A DNA stretch of 64,000 nt from Helianthus annuus. Taxonomy: Eukaryota > Streptophyta > Magnoliopsida > Asterales > Asteraceae. This document shows, piece after piece, positions 1 to 11,514 of the stretch. The translations under genes were made by a program, and so were the position numbers. Location: the NCBI RefSeq assembly GCF_002127325.2, contig NC_035433.2, positions 78,496,079 through 78,560,078 on the forward strand, read 5' to 3'. Positions within the stretch are counted from its first letter, which is position 1. Each line of letters starts with the position of its first letter. Under the pieces are notes generated by a model. The model ran no database searches. It saw nothing but the letters and a program-made list of their open reading frames with translations, and was not told the DNA's origin.

Positions 1-2549
1 ATCGGACCTGTAGGCTTCGTAGGGTTTGGTTTCCATGATAGTGTTCAAGAAATCATTCCTTAATGTCTTTTCTAGCTCAGCATTTGGTGACAGATTTGAC
101 ATATTCTTTTGGGTAAAGAGATTTGACATATTCTTACTCAGGTGTCTAGCAAAATCTTCCAACTTCTTGACTTCACCAAGCCAATGTTGCATGCGAGCTG
201 ATAACTTAATGTCTCCTAGCCCTTTACATTCTTCATTTGCCTTATCTTCTGCTTGCTTGCCCTTTAGCTTTAGATATTCATAAATATTCTTTGGAGTTTC
301 AAATCCCTAAAGAGATGGGAAGGTTCTTTTGGATGGATCATCCTCTGTGTAAAATTGAGTCATTTCATCTTGAACTGCAAGCAGTTCCAGAGGGAAAGTT
401 ACTGCCAATGAGTTGATCTTTGTTGATGGAGGTGGGAGGAATGGTTTGGGTGAAGTTTGAATGAATGGAGTAGTTGATAACGGAATTGGTGCGAGTATAT
501 CTTTTTCTTCCTTCTCTTCTTCATGCACCATGAATTTTCTCTTTCTTGTGTAAATAGATTATAGAGAAGGAGAAGTTAAAGAAGAGAAATGTGCCATTGC
601 TGTAAGGGTTGATTGTGATGGAAATTGAAATTTGGTAGAATCAGTGGATTGACTAACAACTGGTGTCTCAACCACTGTTGTCTTAACATATGCTGAAACA
701 TTTGTTGCATCAATAATTGTTTCAGTGGAGGTTGGCAGTGGTGATGAGGATTTTGTATTCTTCTTTTTGACAGGTGGTTTTTCTGGTGAGAGTTTTGTTT
801 TAGGTGTATCAGAATCTGACTTCTTAGGTTCAGCAGTGGTTTTGAGTTTCGCAGCAGTGGTTGGTTTTTCTGGTGGTGATATTGGTTTAGGAAATATGAC
901 AATAGGAGGTTCGTTGTCTTTGTGTGATTTTCTTCTATTTGAAGTTCCAATGTTGAGCACTTCATCTTCCTCTTTTGTATGCTTCCTCTTCTGCTTTCGT
1001 TCAATCTCCTTATCTGTCTGTTTGTTAACGGAATCATCAATTCCCTTTTTCTTACCAGTATCAGATTTTCCAGGAGATTTTGTAGAAATCTGCTTGGCAG
1101 GCTTTGGATTTTGTTTTGGCAGATTCCTTGGTGTTGGTTTGCCAAAGTTTTTCATGGAATCCTTTTCCCTCTTTTTAGCATCATCTTCATCGTCTTTTTC
1201 AAACACAGGTGCAGGGGTAGTACAAGTTAACTTTGCAATGCATTCTTTTATGCCCTTGATGTCAGCCTGTGTGTCTCTGTATTTTGCTTCAACCATAACT
1301 CTAAATAGCTTCATGTGGAAATTAAGTTGAATCTCAGCCAGTTCCCTTTGAGCTGCAAGAATGGGTTGTACCGAATTCCAAAGCTCTTGGCATAACTGCT
1401 GATGAGAAGGTCGACTTTTGAAAGCATCCACCAACTGCTTCAATTGATCTTTCATATCAGCAACAGTTGTTTCCAAGTTAGATATCCTGTCCGTCAAATC
1501 CTGGTATTTTAATCCATCACCTAACTTAATAGGATCATCTGAATTCCCACTAGAGGTGGTTGTATCTGCTTTCAAAGAGGAGGTATCTCCAAATTTTCAT
1601 TAGTCGATGCCCCTTGTTCTTGGTTCTAGGGACTTCCCTCTGCATCAGTGGTTACCTTAGTGATCTCACCCGTGGTTAACTTGAACTCACCAGTGGATAC
1701 CTTGATAGACACAGCAGTGGTTGCCTTTAAGGGAGTCTGACTGATGAAACTACTGTCCAAATGTAAATCAGTGGATTTGACATTTGTAGTAGCTGCTCCA
1801 CTTGAAATACCGTCAAGAATTTGCTGAAATTCAAGAGGTGTAGCCTCCTCAACTATTTCTGGGTTAGGTAATTGAAAAGGTTCAGACATAGCTACTGTTA
1901 AAGTTAAACTCTCAATAAAGTATTCGTGAGAGGGATTGCTATCACTCTGAATGTCAATAGCTTGAAGCAGTGTTACAAACATTGGTGGAATGGAAGATGA
2001 AGGGATTGCTGTCGAAAGAGACATTGCCACGGGAGAAGGGCTTTTAAGTATACTCTCATATAAGGGTATGGCATCATATTGTGGTGTCCCTGTTAATACA
2101 ACATGTTCCTTTTGTGAGGAATCATGAGGAGTTTGGTTTATGGGTTGAGATCTTTCCACATGTTGTGAGGAAGTAGCAACAGTGGTTTGTAGTGACATCT
2201 GTGTTGTCACGGGGTTAATCTCTGGAATCTCATCTTCTAGAGGACCCGTTTTGCTGGTTTCGGTGGGCTTTTTAGATTTTGTTTTGGTCTTTTTGAGTTT
2301 TGTTGGTGGGGGTTTCACAGCAGTGGTTGTAGTGCTGTGATCACCAAGAGCAGTGGGCTCAGCAACAAACGTTTGAGGAGCAGTTGTGGACTCATCTAAA
2401 ATTTCCTCATTCCCCCCTGCTTCAGTTTTGAAAACATCTGACTCTTTAGCCATAAGGCGAGTAAAAGTTTCAGATGTTAGACTATTCATTTTAATAGCTT
2501 CACCTTTTTCAAAAGCTTTTTGAGAAACATGTTTTTGCAGGTAGTAGCT
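1..2549 (-). pseudogene. Decayed accessory ORF family, copy 1 (truncated both ends)
   Basis: On the minus strand two long open stretches encode a Ser/Thr/Lys/Pro-rich protein: one from 2552 down to 1626, and a second, in another frame, from about 1600 to 559 and on to the window edge. The second opens with a coiled-coil-like segment (DRISNLETTVADMKDQL) followed by a basic, low-complexity region with many Lys, Ser and Pro. In-frame stops lie at 1626-1628 (TAG), 559-561 (TAA) and 307-309 (TAG), and the two halves are in different frames. The same gene recurs at 33159-37177 with about thirty substitutions over 2.5 kb (by eye, roughly 98-99% identical) and shares the frame change and two of the stops, so it was broken before duplication. 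The 5' end is cut at about 2549, where gypsy pol sequence begins. It resembles large accessory ORFs common in Asteraceae repeats; I know no function for it. Confidence 0.6.
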
Positions 2550-4262
2550 CAATTAAAGGTGCACGAAAAGAACTACACCACCCATGATTTGGAATTGGGT
2601 GTCGTTGTGTTTGCACTGAAGCTTTGGAGGCACTACTTATATGGAACCAAGTGTGTGATTTATTCTGATCATAAAAGCCTTCAACACTTGTTCAACCAGA
2701 AGGACCTTAACATGAGGTAGCGTCGATGGATGGAGACTTTAAATGACTATGATTGTGAAATTCGCTACCATCCAGGCAAAGCGAATGTTGTAGCTAACGC
2801 TCTAAGCAGGAAGGGAATGGTTAAGCCTATTAGAATCAATGCCAAAAGCATCGAACTAAAGAACAGCTTGAATGAAAAGTTGTTAAGTGATCAGAAGGAA
2901 GTTGTTTTAGAAACTAACTTTCCGAATGAGAAGTTAGGTGTCACTGCTGATCAATTATCTTATGGCAATGATGGAATCCGAAGATTAAATGGTCGAATAT
3001 GGGTTCTAATACATGGAGGGCTTAGAGATGTGATTCTCCGAGAAGCCCATAGTTCAAAGTATTCAGTTCATCCAGGCAGTGACAAGATGTATTAGGATCT
3101 GAAAGCAAATTATTGGTGGATAGGTTTGAAGAAATCTATAGCCACTTATGTGGCTAAATGTCTGACGTGTGCATAGGTTAAAGCCGAACACCAAAAGCCG
3201 TCAGGTTTACTGCAACAGCCTGAGCTTCCCACTTGGAAGTGGGAGATGGTAACTATGGATTTTATCACTAAGTTACCTAGGACAAAGCATGGGAATGATA
3301 CTATTTGGATTATAGTCGACAGGCTGATCAAGTCAGCTCACTTCTTACCTATTAAAGAAACACACAGCTCCGATAAGCTAGCTCAGCTATACGTGGATAA
3401 GATAGTATCTCTCCACGGAGTGCCAGTATCTCCGATAGGGACACCGGATACACGTCTCACTTTTGGAAAAGCTTTCAGCAATCATTAGGCACTCGATTAA
3501 ACTTCAGCATTGCTTATCATCCTTAGACGGATGGGCAAAGCGAACGTACAATTCAAACCTGGAGGATACGCTACGAGCTTGTGTTATAGATTTGGGTGGA
3601 AGTTGGGATGAGCATCGTCCTTTGATTGAATTTTCGTATAATAATAGCTTTCATTCATGTATCCAAGCCGCGCCTTTTGAGGCCTTGTATGGAAGGAAGC
3701 GTAGGACACCAGATTGTTGGGCGGAAGTTGGAGATGTCCAACTGCCAGGACCTGATATAGTCCTTGAGACGACAGATAAGATTTTGCAGATCTGTGATCT
3801 TCTCCAAGCTGCCAGGGATAGGCAGAAAAGCTACGCAGATAAAAGGCGTAAAACTCTGAAATTCGAGGTAGGAGATAAAGTGCTACTTAAGGTATCACCC
3901 TTGAAAGGGTGATGCGTTTTGGCAAGAAGGGACCATTCGAGATCATCGAATGTGTCGGAACTGTAGCTTACAAGCTAAATCTGCCTGAAGAGCTCAGTGG
4001 GATACATAATGTATTTCACATCTACAACTTAAAGAAATGTCTAGACGATGAATCGTTAGTGATGTCGCATAAGGACGTGCAGATTGACGAGAGCTTAAAA
4101 TTCGTTGAGAAACCGTTGTCGATCGAGGATCGACAGGTTAAGAAACTTCAAAGAAAGCATGTGCCGATTGTGAAGGTAAAATGGGATGCCCGTAGAGGCC
4201 CAGAATACACGTGTGAGGTTGAATACACAATGAAACAGAAATACCCTCATTTATTTCAGTAA
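2550..4262 (+). pseudogene. Ty3/gypsy pol fragment (RNase H, integrase, chromodomain-like end)
   Basis: The + strand encodes the C-terminal half of a Ty3/gypsy polyprotein and opens inside RNase H ([13 protein letters not shown], then SDHKSLQHLF). The integrase zinc region follows (HPGSDKMY, then CLTC at about 3160-3173), then the core (MDFITKLPRTKHGND at about 3255-3300), integrase C-terminal sequence, and a chromodomain-like end (VKVKWDARRGPEYTCEVEY). Compared with the intact element at 19274-23890, which aligns throughout, it has amber stops at 2718, 3093, 3174 and 3524 and frameshifts near 3430 and 3560, and it lacks a segment near 3900-3910. It cannot make protein. The left side is a sharp junction with the accessory pseudogene; the right side leads directly into a polypurine tract and LTR. 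Confidence 0.85.
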
Positions 4263-4299
4263 ATCTCGAGGTCGAGATTTCTTTTAAGGGGGTGAGGAT
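4262..4299 (+). promoter_or_regulatory. Palindrome plus polypurine tract before 3' LTR
   Basis: Just after the pol stop codon lies an inverted repeat (4262-4281, arms AAATCTCGA and TCGAGATTT). It is followed by the purine-rich run TTTTAAGGGGGTGAGGA that ends where the LTR starts with TGTAACACC. This is the expected plus-strand primer site of a Ty3/gypsy element. The palindrome recurs at the same place in other elements of this window. Confidence 0.65.
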
Positions 4300-6607
4300 G
4301 TAACACCTTGCAAAATCATGTTCAATACAGTGACGACACGTGTCATGGACTTTAAACGTGTATGAGCTAATCTGGAGGGACTACAATTGTCAAACAATGT
4401 AAATATGTAAGTAAAAGGATCCAAAGTGTCAACATGCCATTCCTATGCCTCTGATTGACCTCACACGATTTTTGTATTCTTTAACGAATAATTTGTCGAA
4501 CATGGAAAGTCGTTTGTGCTTAAATTAAGGATCTTACGAAACATAGGGGTTAAAAGTGTCAACATGTTAAACGTTACCTCTGAGTGACATTTTAACGCTC
4601 CTGAAAGCATTATAATAATTGTATATTTTGCTCTCAAGAATATTGGATAGTAATTTTATGAAGTTTCGATGAAAACAAGACTTTTCGGGTGATCTTACAA
4701 CTAACCGGGAGCTTAACGGAGTTAATTTGTGACCCAAGGCCCTTAATAGTTAACTATAGGGGTCATAAGTGCAATAAATTGAAGTTAATTAAACTTAAAT
4801 TGGACCAGGGACTGAAATTGCAAGGTTTGCAAACTTTTTACCGAATCAACCCATCATTGCGGGCCGTGTAGACCGGCTCTAATTCCTACACGGGCCGCGA
4901 GAGCAGTGCCAGCGACCAAAAAAGGGACAGCTGCATGTTGCAACCTGTTGCACCGCCATTGCATGGCTGATTTCGAGACCAGGGACTGAGCAAATGGTTT
5001 TTCATGCAGTAGGGACACTTGGGATCATCTGAATTACCTCCTAGGTGCAGATGGATTGATCTTGGAGCTCCCAAAGTCCTATATATACCCACATTGATGT
5101 TCTTGTTCTTGTTCACTTTCAAATTTTCACTCTAAGCTTACTCTTTGAAGCCTCCTGGAGCTAAAGGAAGCTTTCACAAGTTCAATATTCGTGCTAAGGA
5201 CTATAGTAAGGTGTTCTTAGCTTCCTAAGTTTAAGTCTTATTAGCTTAATGGCCGGAAGTCAAACTTATCGTAATTAAGCTTTGACTTTGTGATTAATCA
5301 CAAAGGGTCCGGCCATTTTTTGAATTAAAAGTGGCTATGTGTTGGTAATTATGTAGGTGATAAACCCTTAAAAGGCACCTTCTAATTATCACATTATCTC
5401 AGTCAATTGTCGGGTCAAACTTATTAATAAAAAGTCAAACGAGACTGTTTTTGCAAAATAATTCATAACTAATAATGCAGAGGTTATGGAACATGTTTTA
5501 ACACTTAAACAACTTGGTAAATAATATAAGAACATGTTTAGGCATGTTCAACCCGACAATTCTGAGTTTAGGCTCGGTTCGCAACCGAAAGTCGCAAAAG
5601 TAGACTTTTGCTTTGACTTTCAGTTCTGACCCGATTTAGATTTGTTCAGTTATGCCTTAGAGTTCCTTTGGGACCACATTACATGTTAGTATAACCCTCT
5701 GAGATTATACTACAAGGTTCCATAGAAATTTGAATCATTTGCTTGTTTCCGTTAAATGCTTAATTGTTGACCATTATGCCCTTTTGTTATAAAAACGAGA
5801 TTTTTGAAAATGTGAGAGGACAAAAATCTTTATTAATGATTTTTAAGAATGTCCTAAAAATTTGACATCAATTTATGGTCTGAAATAAGAGTTATGCTCA
5901 ATATCGTAAAACGAAAGCTTTTTATTAATTTAATGGCGTTTCTAGTATAAATCATATTTAAACCCAAATTTTGGCACCAAACTTTCTACCCACGGATATA
6001 ATATAATATTTAGGGATTTTTGGAAATTTTTGTCAAATTTTATACTGACAGTTGCTTATGTATAAACGGTATCTCACTCTCTTGTGGGCTTATACTTGTG
6101 GTGTGTCTATTCATCTAATCCGGCTCTTCTAACCGGGTCCCAAATGGACGACAAACATGTAAACCTGTATACAAGATTATTTTAAATAATTGTCCCAAGT
6201 TATAAAAGAATATTTATGCCTTGTGCATTTAAATCAATTTTATAAACACTTTTCAAAAAGAGTCAGTTAATTGTATTTACCAGTGTAAACTGATGTATTT
6301 TCCAAAAAGGTTAAGTGCAGTACTACGCGAAATGGGCTGGGAACTCCTGAGTGATTAAATAAAGTGTCTTGCAAGCTTTTATCACTTTAAGTCTGTTGAA
6401 CAATATTTCTTTTGTTTTGATCCGCCTGTGGATCCACTTTGTAACCGTTGTGTAATATTTTATTATACTTTCGAATCGGTTTGTAATATTATTACTTTAG
6501 ACTTCCGCTGTGCATTGAACTGTGATTACTTGACTATGATGATATCAACTACGTCACGATACTCCCCACCGGGCCCACCGGTAATACGTGGAAATATCGG
6601 AGTGTGA
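4300..6607 (+). repeat. 3' LTR of the decayed + strand gypsy element
   Basis: The LTR begins TGTAACACC directly after a polypurine tract. The right end is placed near 6607 (a degenerate GGAGTGTGATA), because from about 6608 the sequence matches, in reverse, the leader of the minus-strand gypsy element at about 53090. The length of about 2.3 kb fits the neighbouring LTRs. No long reading frame is seen inside. Because the element's 5' half is missing there is no partner LTR, and the right boundary is an estimate. Confidence 0.6.
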
Positions 6608-6995
6608 TAACCCACAATAATATTGTGATTTGCATGCTCATCCCAGTTCCTCCTAACTCGTGTTAATTGGTTCCTCAACTCAAATGTCAACGGAGGTTGT
6701 CAAAACGACAAGATCAGAGAAATCTAAGGACTATGACATATTAGCAACGCATCATACTGTAAACAAGCAATTCATGTAATTATGCTATAGTGACGAGTGT
6801 GTGTCTGTATGCTACATCATAAACAAGTGTACACTAATCATGTAATGTATACCACAGGTGAAAAGACAAACCTTCCAATCTGGAGCTAAGTGTCATGGTC
6901 GTATTCACGTATTCAGAACTGTTCGGTTATAGTCTGGTTTTATAAAAACATTTTTAAAACCAAGCTCACTATAACCAGTGGCTCTGATACCAATC
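6608..6995 (-). other. Leader and primer-binding site of a truncated minus-strand gypsy element
   Basis: Reading on the minus strand, the LTR that ends at 6996 is followed by the tRNA-iMet type primer-binding site (TGGTATCAGAGCCA; plus coordinates 6979-6992). About 370 bp of untranslated leader follow. The leader resembles that of the element at 52.9-53.4 kb (shared ATTTGCATGCTCATC-like block near 6630). The rest of the internal region is gone, so this is a 5' remnant only. Confidence 0.65.
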
Positions 6996-9288
6996 TGTCA
7001 CACCCCCAAAAATACCACATGCGGGAACTCCCGCGAGGCGTGTGACATACCAGGATCTAGCCACCAATCACATTGAACTCATAACAATATTTCAATTCAA
7101 AACTTTCATTTATTTAAATAAGCGTTACAAAACATTGTTTACTATTCAGTGGAAGCATACTACAATAGTTAAGAATTTCATAACCCAAATGTGTAAAAGC
7201 CATTAGACGTGTCTCGTGATTTCATGAAACTCGACTCATGACCACTCCAGCATCCCAGACAGCAAGTTCCAATGACATGTACCTATAGGCCTGCAAGCAT
7301 GCAGAAACGTGTATCAGACAACGCTGGTGAGTTCACTGATTTGTTAACCGTTTGTTAACAAGTATTGATTTATGTCATGTTGATAATAACTCGATACCGT
7401 AGGCGGCTCCTTTTTCTCCAATGCTCTATCAAACATTGGTCATGATTTTAAAGTTATTAGTTCACGCTCGTCCTATCCAGGTACGTCGTGAGGGTGCCAA
7501 ACCTAGTAGCGCTATCAACTAATAACCTCGTTGCCCTACAAGCAACTAACCCGGTAGTATGATGGGACTTAAGTGATAGAAAGTGAGTGTATTATCCAAC
7601 ATCAACATTTACTGAAAAGTGCCTCATATCCCCTGCAAGGATATGTGTTTGTGAAAACTACCTCACATCCCCCACATCCCCTACAAGGATGTGGGTTTAT
7701 GAAAATCCATTTATTTGTTTGTCTGTTTGATTGTCCCCACCGGACGCATGCTTGTTTTGAGAGAAGTGAACTCACCTTAGTTTTGCTCGGTATGTTAAGC
7801 TACCCATTCCAAGTTAGTCAACCAAACCCTACTGTGGTTACTAATAAAAGTCAGTTTTGTAATCAACTAAATCACGTATTTTCACAGATGGCACTAGCCG
7901 CAAAGATCACCATATGACACTTAACAAGTACGCAAATCTCATGCAAGTCCACACCTCATGTGTATGTCACATAACTGCACTTAACAGGTAAGTTTGCCAC
8001 TCACACGAATCAAATCAGGTTTCTCATTCTTTATTAATATTACACAACTTTATAAACACAACCATTCATCAACATCATCATCATCATCATCATAACTACT
8101 GTTCGTGGGAAGCTTCTCGGCGAAGGATACTCTTCACGAAGAACTAAACTTCATCAAGAGGGATGGTGGCGAAGAATCCCAATTGTTTGTCGAAGGCCAG
8201 TCGACGAAGGATCAAGTTCTTTGTCGACCTGGGTTCTTTGGTGGGGGAATCTTCGTCGTTGCCTCAATAGTTTCAATAATAATAACCCTAACTGCCGTAG
8301 TTTGTCTAAACAACACAACCTAGAACATGTTTCTTTGATAAACCTAAATCATGGATCATATTAACCCGTAATTAACATTCTAGCAATTACAGTATCAATA
8401 ATTCAACCAGATCAAACAACGGGGCAATTTCATCAATCGTAGCCAGTATATTACATGAACTCACTATTAAACCAACAGTTAACACGTAATTATCATTTCA
8501 ACGAATCAAACATCATGATCATCATGACAAAACCCCAAATCCCATTCCCACAACACCGAAATCCCTTTGTCATGCAAACCCTAGTTTCAGTTTCAACGAG
8601 ATCCATGTAACTCATAAACTGTTCTTAACTATCATCAATTTAAACTACTAAATAAACATTAAGTTACACTTTGTACTCATTCACAACAATACAACCAATC
8701 AAGTACTCATGAATAAGAATCACAAGGAAGTTTATTCCATTCACGTTAATGTTACTAACCGCTAGATGAGGTGTGAACAAGAGCGTTGGAATGATCGATC
8801 AAAGACCTTGAACTCTGAAGAATTGCTGCCGTCGACAGAGAGGGAGGGAAGGAAAATAATGCTAAGGTTTGCAATATGATGAGTGTTTGTGAAATAATAA
8901 ACCCTACAACCGGGCCGTTCTTGGGCTTCGAAGGAATTTAGGCCGACGAAGAGTTCTCTTTGACGAGGGACTATACGTCGTCAAGAGGCTTGATGACAAA
9001 GTTCCTTTTTCGTCAAGAAGTGTAGTTGTGATGAAAACTCTAGGTCTTCGTCAAGACAGTCAACGAAGAATTCTTCGTGGACTTGAGTTCTTTGTGAGTT
9101 GTGTGTGGCGTGCAGCCCAGAGTTTAGAAACATGAATATATTATGTCTAAACATTAAACAACCAAACATAACCATACTTTAATCATTTATCAATCATGCA
9201 CATGTTACAACGCAAAACGAATTATGAAAACAGAATTGTGAAACAAGTAATGCGTACAGCAAGGACCTTCAGATCTTGGGTTATCACA
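6996..9288 (-). repeat. LTR of minus-strand gypsy element (2293 bp)
   Basis: In element orientation the LTR starts TGTGATAACCC (plus 9288) and ends GGGTGTGACA (plus 6996), next to a primer-binding site, so it is the 5' LTR. Its end is similar to those of the gypsy LTRs at 37314 and 63249 (GGTGTGACA preceded by a CCACCAATNACATT block in reverse). A short ATCATC run lies near 8068-8092. The small open frames inside, such as 8105-8323, look fortuitous. No matching second LTR is present in the window. Confidence 0.65.
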
Positions 9289-9364
9289 GAAAATATATTT
9301 GACAAAGTGATATCAAGGGTTTTATAGTATATACTTTATATATAAATGTATACACTACTAGTTC

Positions 9365-9725
9365 AGTCACTAGTTGAGAGAATGATCAACAGTGATATGA
9401 CCAGAGTCACTAGTTGAAAGAACGATTAACAGTGATATGACCAGAGTGAGTTGAGAGAATTATCAACAGTGATATGACCTGAGTCACTAGTTGAGAGAAT
9501 GATCAACAGTGATATGACCAGAGTCACTAGTTGAAAGAACGATCAACAGTGATATGACTAGAGTCACTAGTTGAGAGGATGATCAACAGTGATATGACCA
9601 GAGTCACTAGTTGAAAGAACGATCAACAGTGAGATGACTAGAGTCACTAGTTGAAAGAACGATCAATAGTGATATGACCCCAATCACTAGTTGAAAGAAT
9701 GATCAACTGTGATTTGACCACCATC
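9365..9725. repeat. 40-bp tandem repeat, about nine units
   Basis: The unit AGTCACTAGTTGAAAGAACG followed by ATCAACAGTGATATGACCAG repeats about nine times. Two slightly different unit types partly alternate (GAGAGAATG versus GAAAGAACG), and one unit is shortened near 9448. Each unit contains the palindrome ACTAGT. It lies beside a promoter-like segment and may be LTR-internal repeats, but this is not shown. Confidence 0.85.
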
Positions 9726-10573
9726 ACGGGAATCGCCTAGTGACAGATACCTTTGAATAATAGTAAGATATACTATATATCTATTACTTGATAAACTGCA
9801 CTGAAGAAACACCAGATCTAAAATGACCGGAATCCAGATCTGAGGACATGGTTTCTGCATAATAGACAACGCCGTCAGCCTTGCCACGAGGAGAATGGGG
9901 GTTCTCTCCGTGACTACCCTCCGGCGTGAGAATAAGTACAGTGATTGAAGAAGATGAAGTAGTAAAGAGTGAAAGTATGTGAAAGTGAATCTATAACTTG
10001 TACCTTAAGTCTCTTATTTATAGCCGAAGGTTTTGACGCTTAAAATGTAACGGAGAGTTAACGGAATCTTCTTTTTCGTCTGCAGTTATTTTCCCATCCA
10101 TCCACACGGATCATGGGTTGATCGACGACTTGGGAGATGCCACGTGAAAAGTGATTTAATCTAGATCTGCATGTTAATTATTGTAAGATCCGTCAAAATT
10201 GGACCTCCAAAATCCGACCAGGATTGTAAAACCGGACCCTCATCAATTTAATAAAAAAAAGAAATTTTATTAATTTTTATAATTTATAATATTGATTATT
10301 TAATTAATTGTCACGTGTCGCATCGGATTAAAACTGGAATAAAAGTGGACGTTCATAAGCGAAACCTAGTTAGATCGGTTTAAAATAATAAAGGAGTTAA
10401 TTAACTACGTTAAAATTGGTAGTTAAAACAAGCTTTAAACTTAAAAGGGTTAAAAGTGTCAAAACTTCTAAGCTAAAAGTTAATGGGTTGTTTTTGTAAT
10501 TAACGGAAATGGAAACTATGTATTGAAATCAAGTTAATTAACTAGGTTAATAAATATATATATTTATATATAT
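9726..10573 (-). promoter_or_regulatory. Promoter-like or LTR-like segment, origin unknown
   Basis: On the minus strand a good TATA box, CTATAAATAAG, lies at plus 10015-10022, followed by a CT-rich leader with TTCACTTTC and CTACTTCATC stretches, as in many plant LTR promoters. I could not find paired ends or primer sites. 10200-10573 is AT-rich, with GTAAGATCCGTC-like phrases that suggest another degraded repeat. No gene is seen. Confidence 0.35.
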
Positions 10574-10582
10574 ATTAATATA

Positions 10583-11456
10583 GAGGGAAGTTCAAATGAG
10601 AAGAAAAAAATCTTGAGAAAAAAAGAAGAAAAGTTAACCAATAAGAATGCTTTATTCATAAGGGTAATAAGGGTAATGAGGTAATTTTAACATTATAATT
10701 AATGTAATAATTTCCTATAATCTAGCTATTCAAATTAGTTCATTTATGGTTTTCACTTTATAACTTAAAAATAAAAAAAGATATATAAATTAATTAATTT
10801 ATTAATTTATTTAACCACCCTACTTCATATGACATACTTACTACACAAACATATAATTCAACTTTCTCTAACTCTTTGTGTAGGAACATAACCCTTAAAA
10901 AGGTTGTATGAATATTATATGTTTGTGTATGAACATCAAGGTGTGTAGGAACATCCAGGGGGTGTGTAGGATAATAAAACACATTAATGACATATAATTC
11001 AACTTTCTTTAACTGTTTGTGTAGTAACATAGGCCTTAAAATGTGTTTAGGGACATTATATGTTTGTGTAGGAACATCTAGGGGTGTGTAGAATTATCCT
11101 AATTGATATATGAGGTGTGTAGTAACATTTTTTTTTTTTTGTTATGTAGAAACATGATAAAATCCTACACAAACATTAACACAATGTAACCACTAAATTA
11201 ACATAAATGTTCTTACACTAGTTCAAATATTGTAACCACCAAATTAATAACATAATGTAACCACCAAATTAACATAAATGCAATCTTACACTAACATTAT
11301 CATAATACCCTTTTCAATTAAGAAAACTCATAAAAAGATTGTTTTATTTACATCTTTGCCACACTAATTTATAACCATTCATCATGTTAATCTATGGCTA
11401 GGATATTCTTCTCATTCTTCTCATTTAATTATTTCTTCTCATTTGATCCTCCCCCT
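10583..11456. mobile_element. Non-autonomous Mutator-like TIR element with 9-bp target duplication
   Basis: The left end GAGGGAAGTTCAAATGAGAAG and the right end, reversed, AGGGGGAGGATCAAATGAG form an imperfect terminal inverted repeat. The nine bases ATTAATATA flank it directly on both sides (10574-10582 and 11457-11465), which is the length made by Mutator-type transposases. The interior is AT-rich and has no transposase. Phrases such as TGTGTAGGAACATC recur inside. Confidence 0.75.
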
Positions 11457-11514
11457 ATTAATATAATATGATATAATAATTTGACATACTTTAATGTAGT
11501 ATATTATAATATTA

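Noticed and set aside
725..1330. 201-codon + strand frame opposite the accessory pseudogene
   Set aside because: It is the complement of a low-complexity Ser/Thr/Lys-rich frame; the minus strand has the coiled coil and the coding pattern.
8105..8323. 72-codon frame with a hydrophobic segment
   Set aside because: It lies wholly inside an LTR, spans repeated GTCGAAGG/TTCGTC words, and has no support as a membrane protein gene.
9365..9725. CRISPR-like array
   Set aside because: The units are directly contiguous with no unique spacers, and the context is a plant genome; it is a simple tandem repeat.
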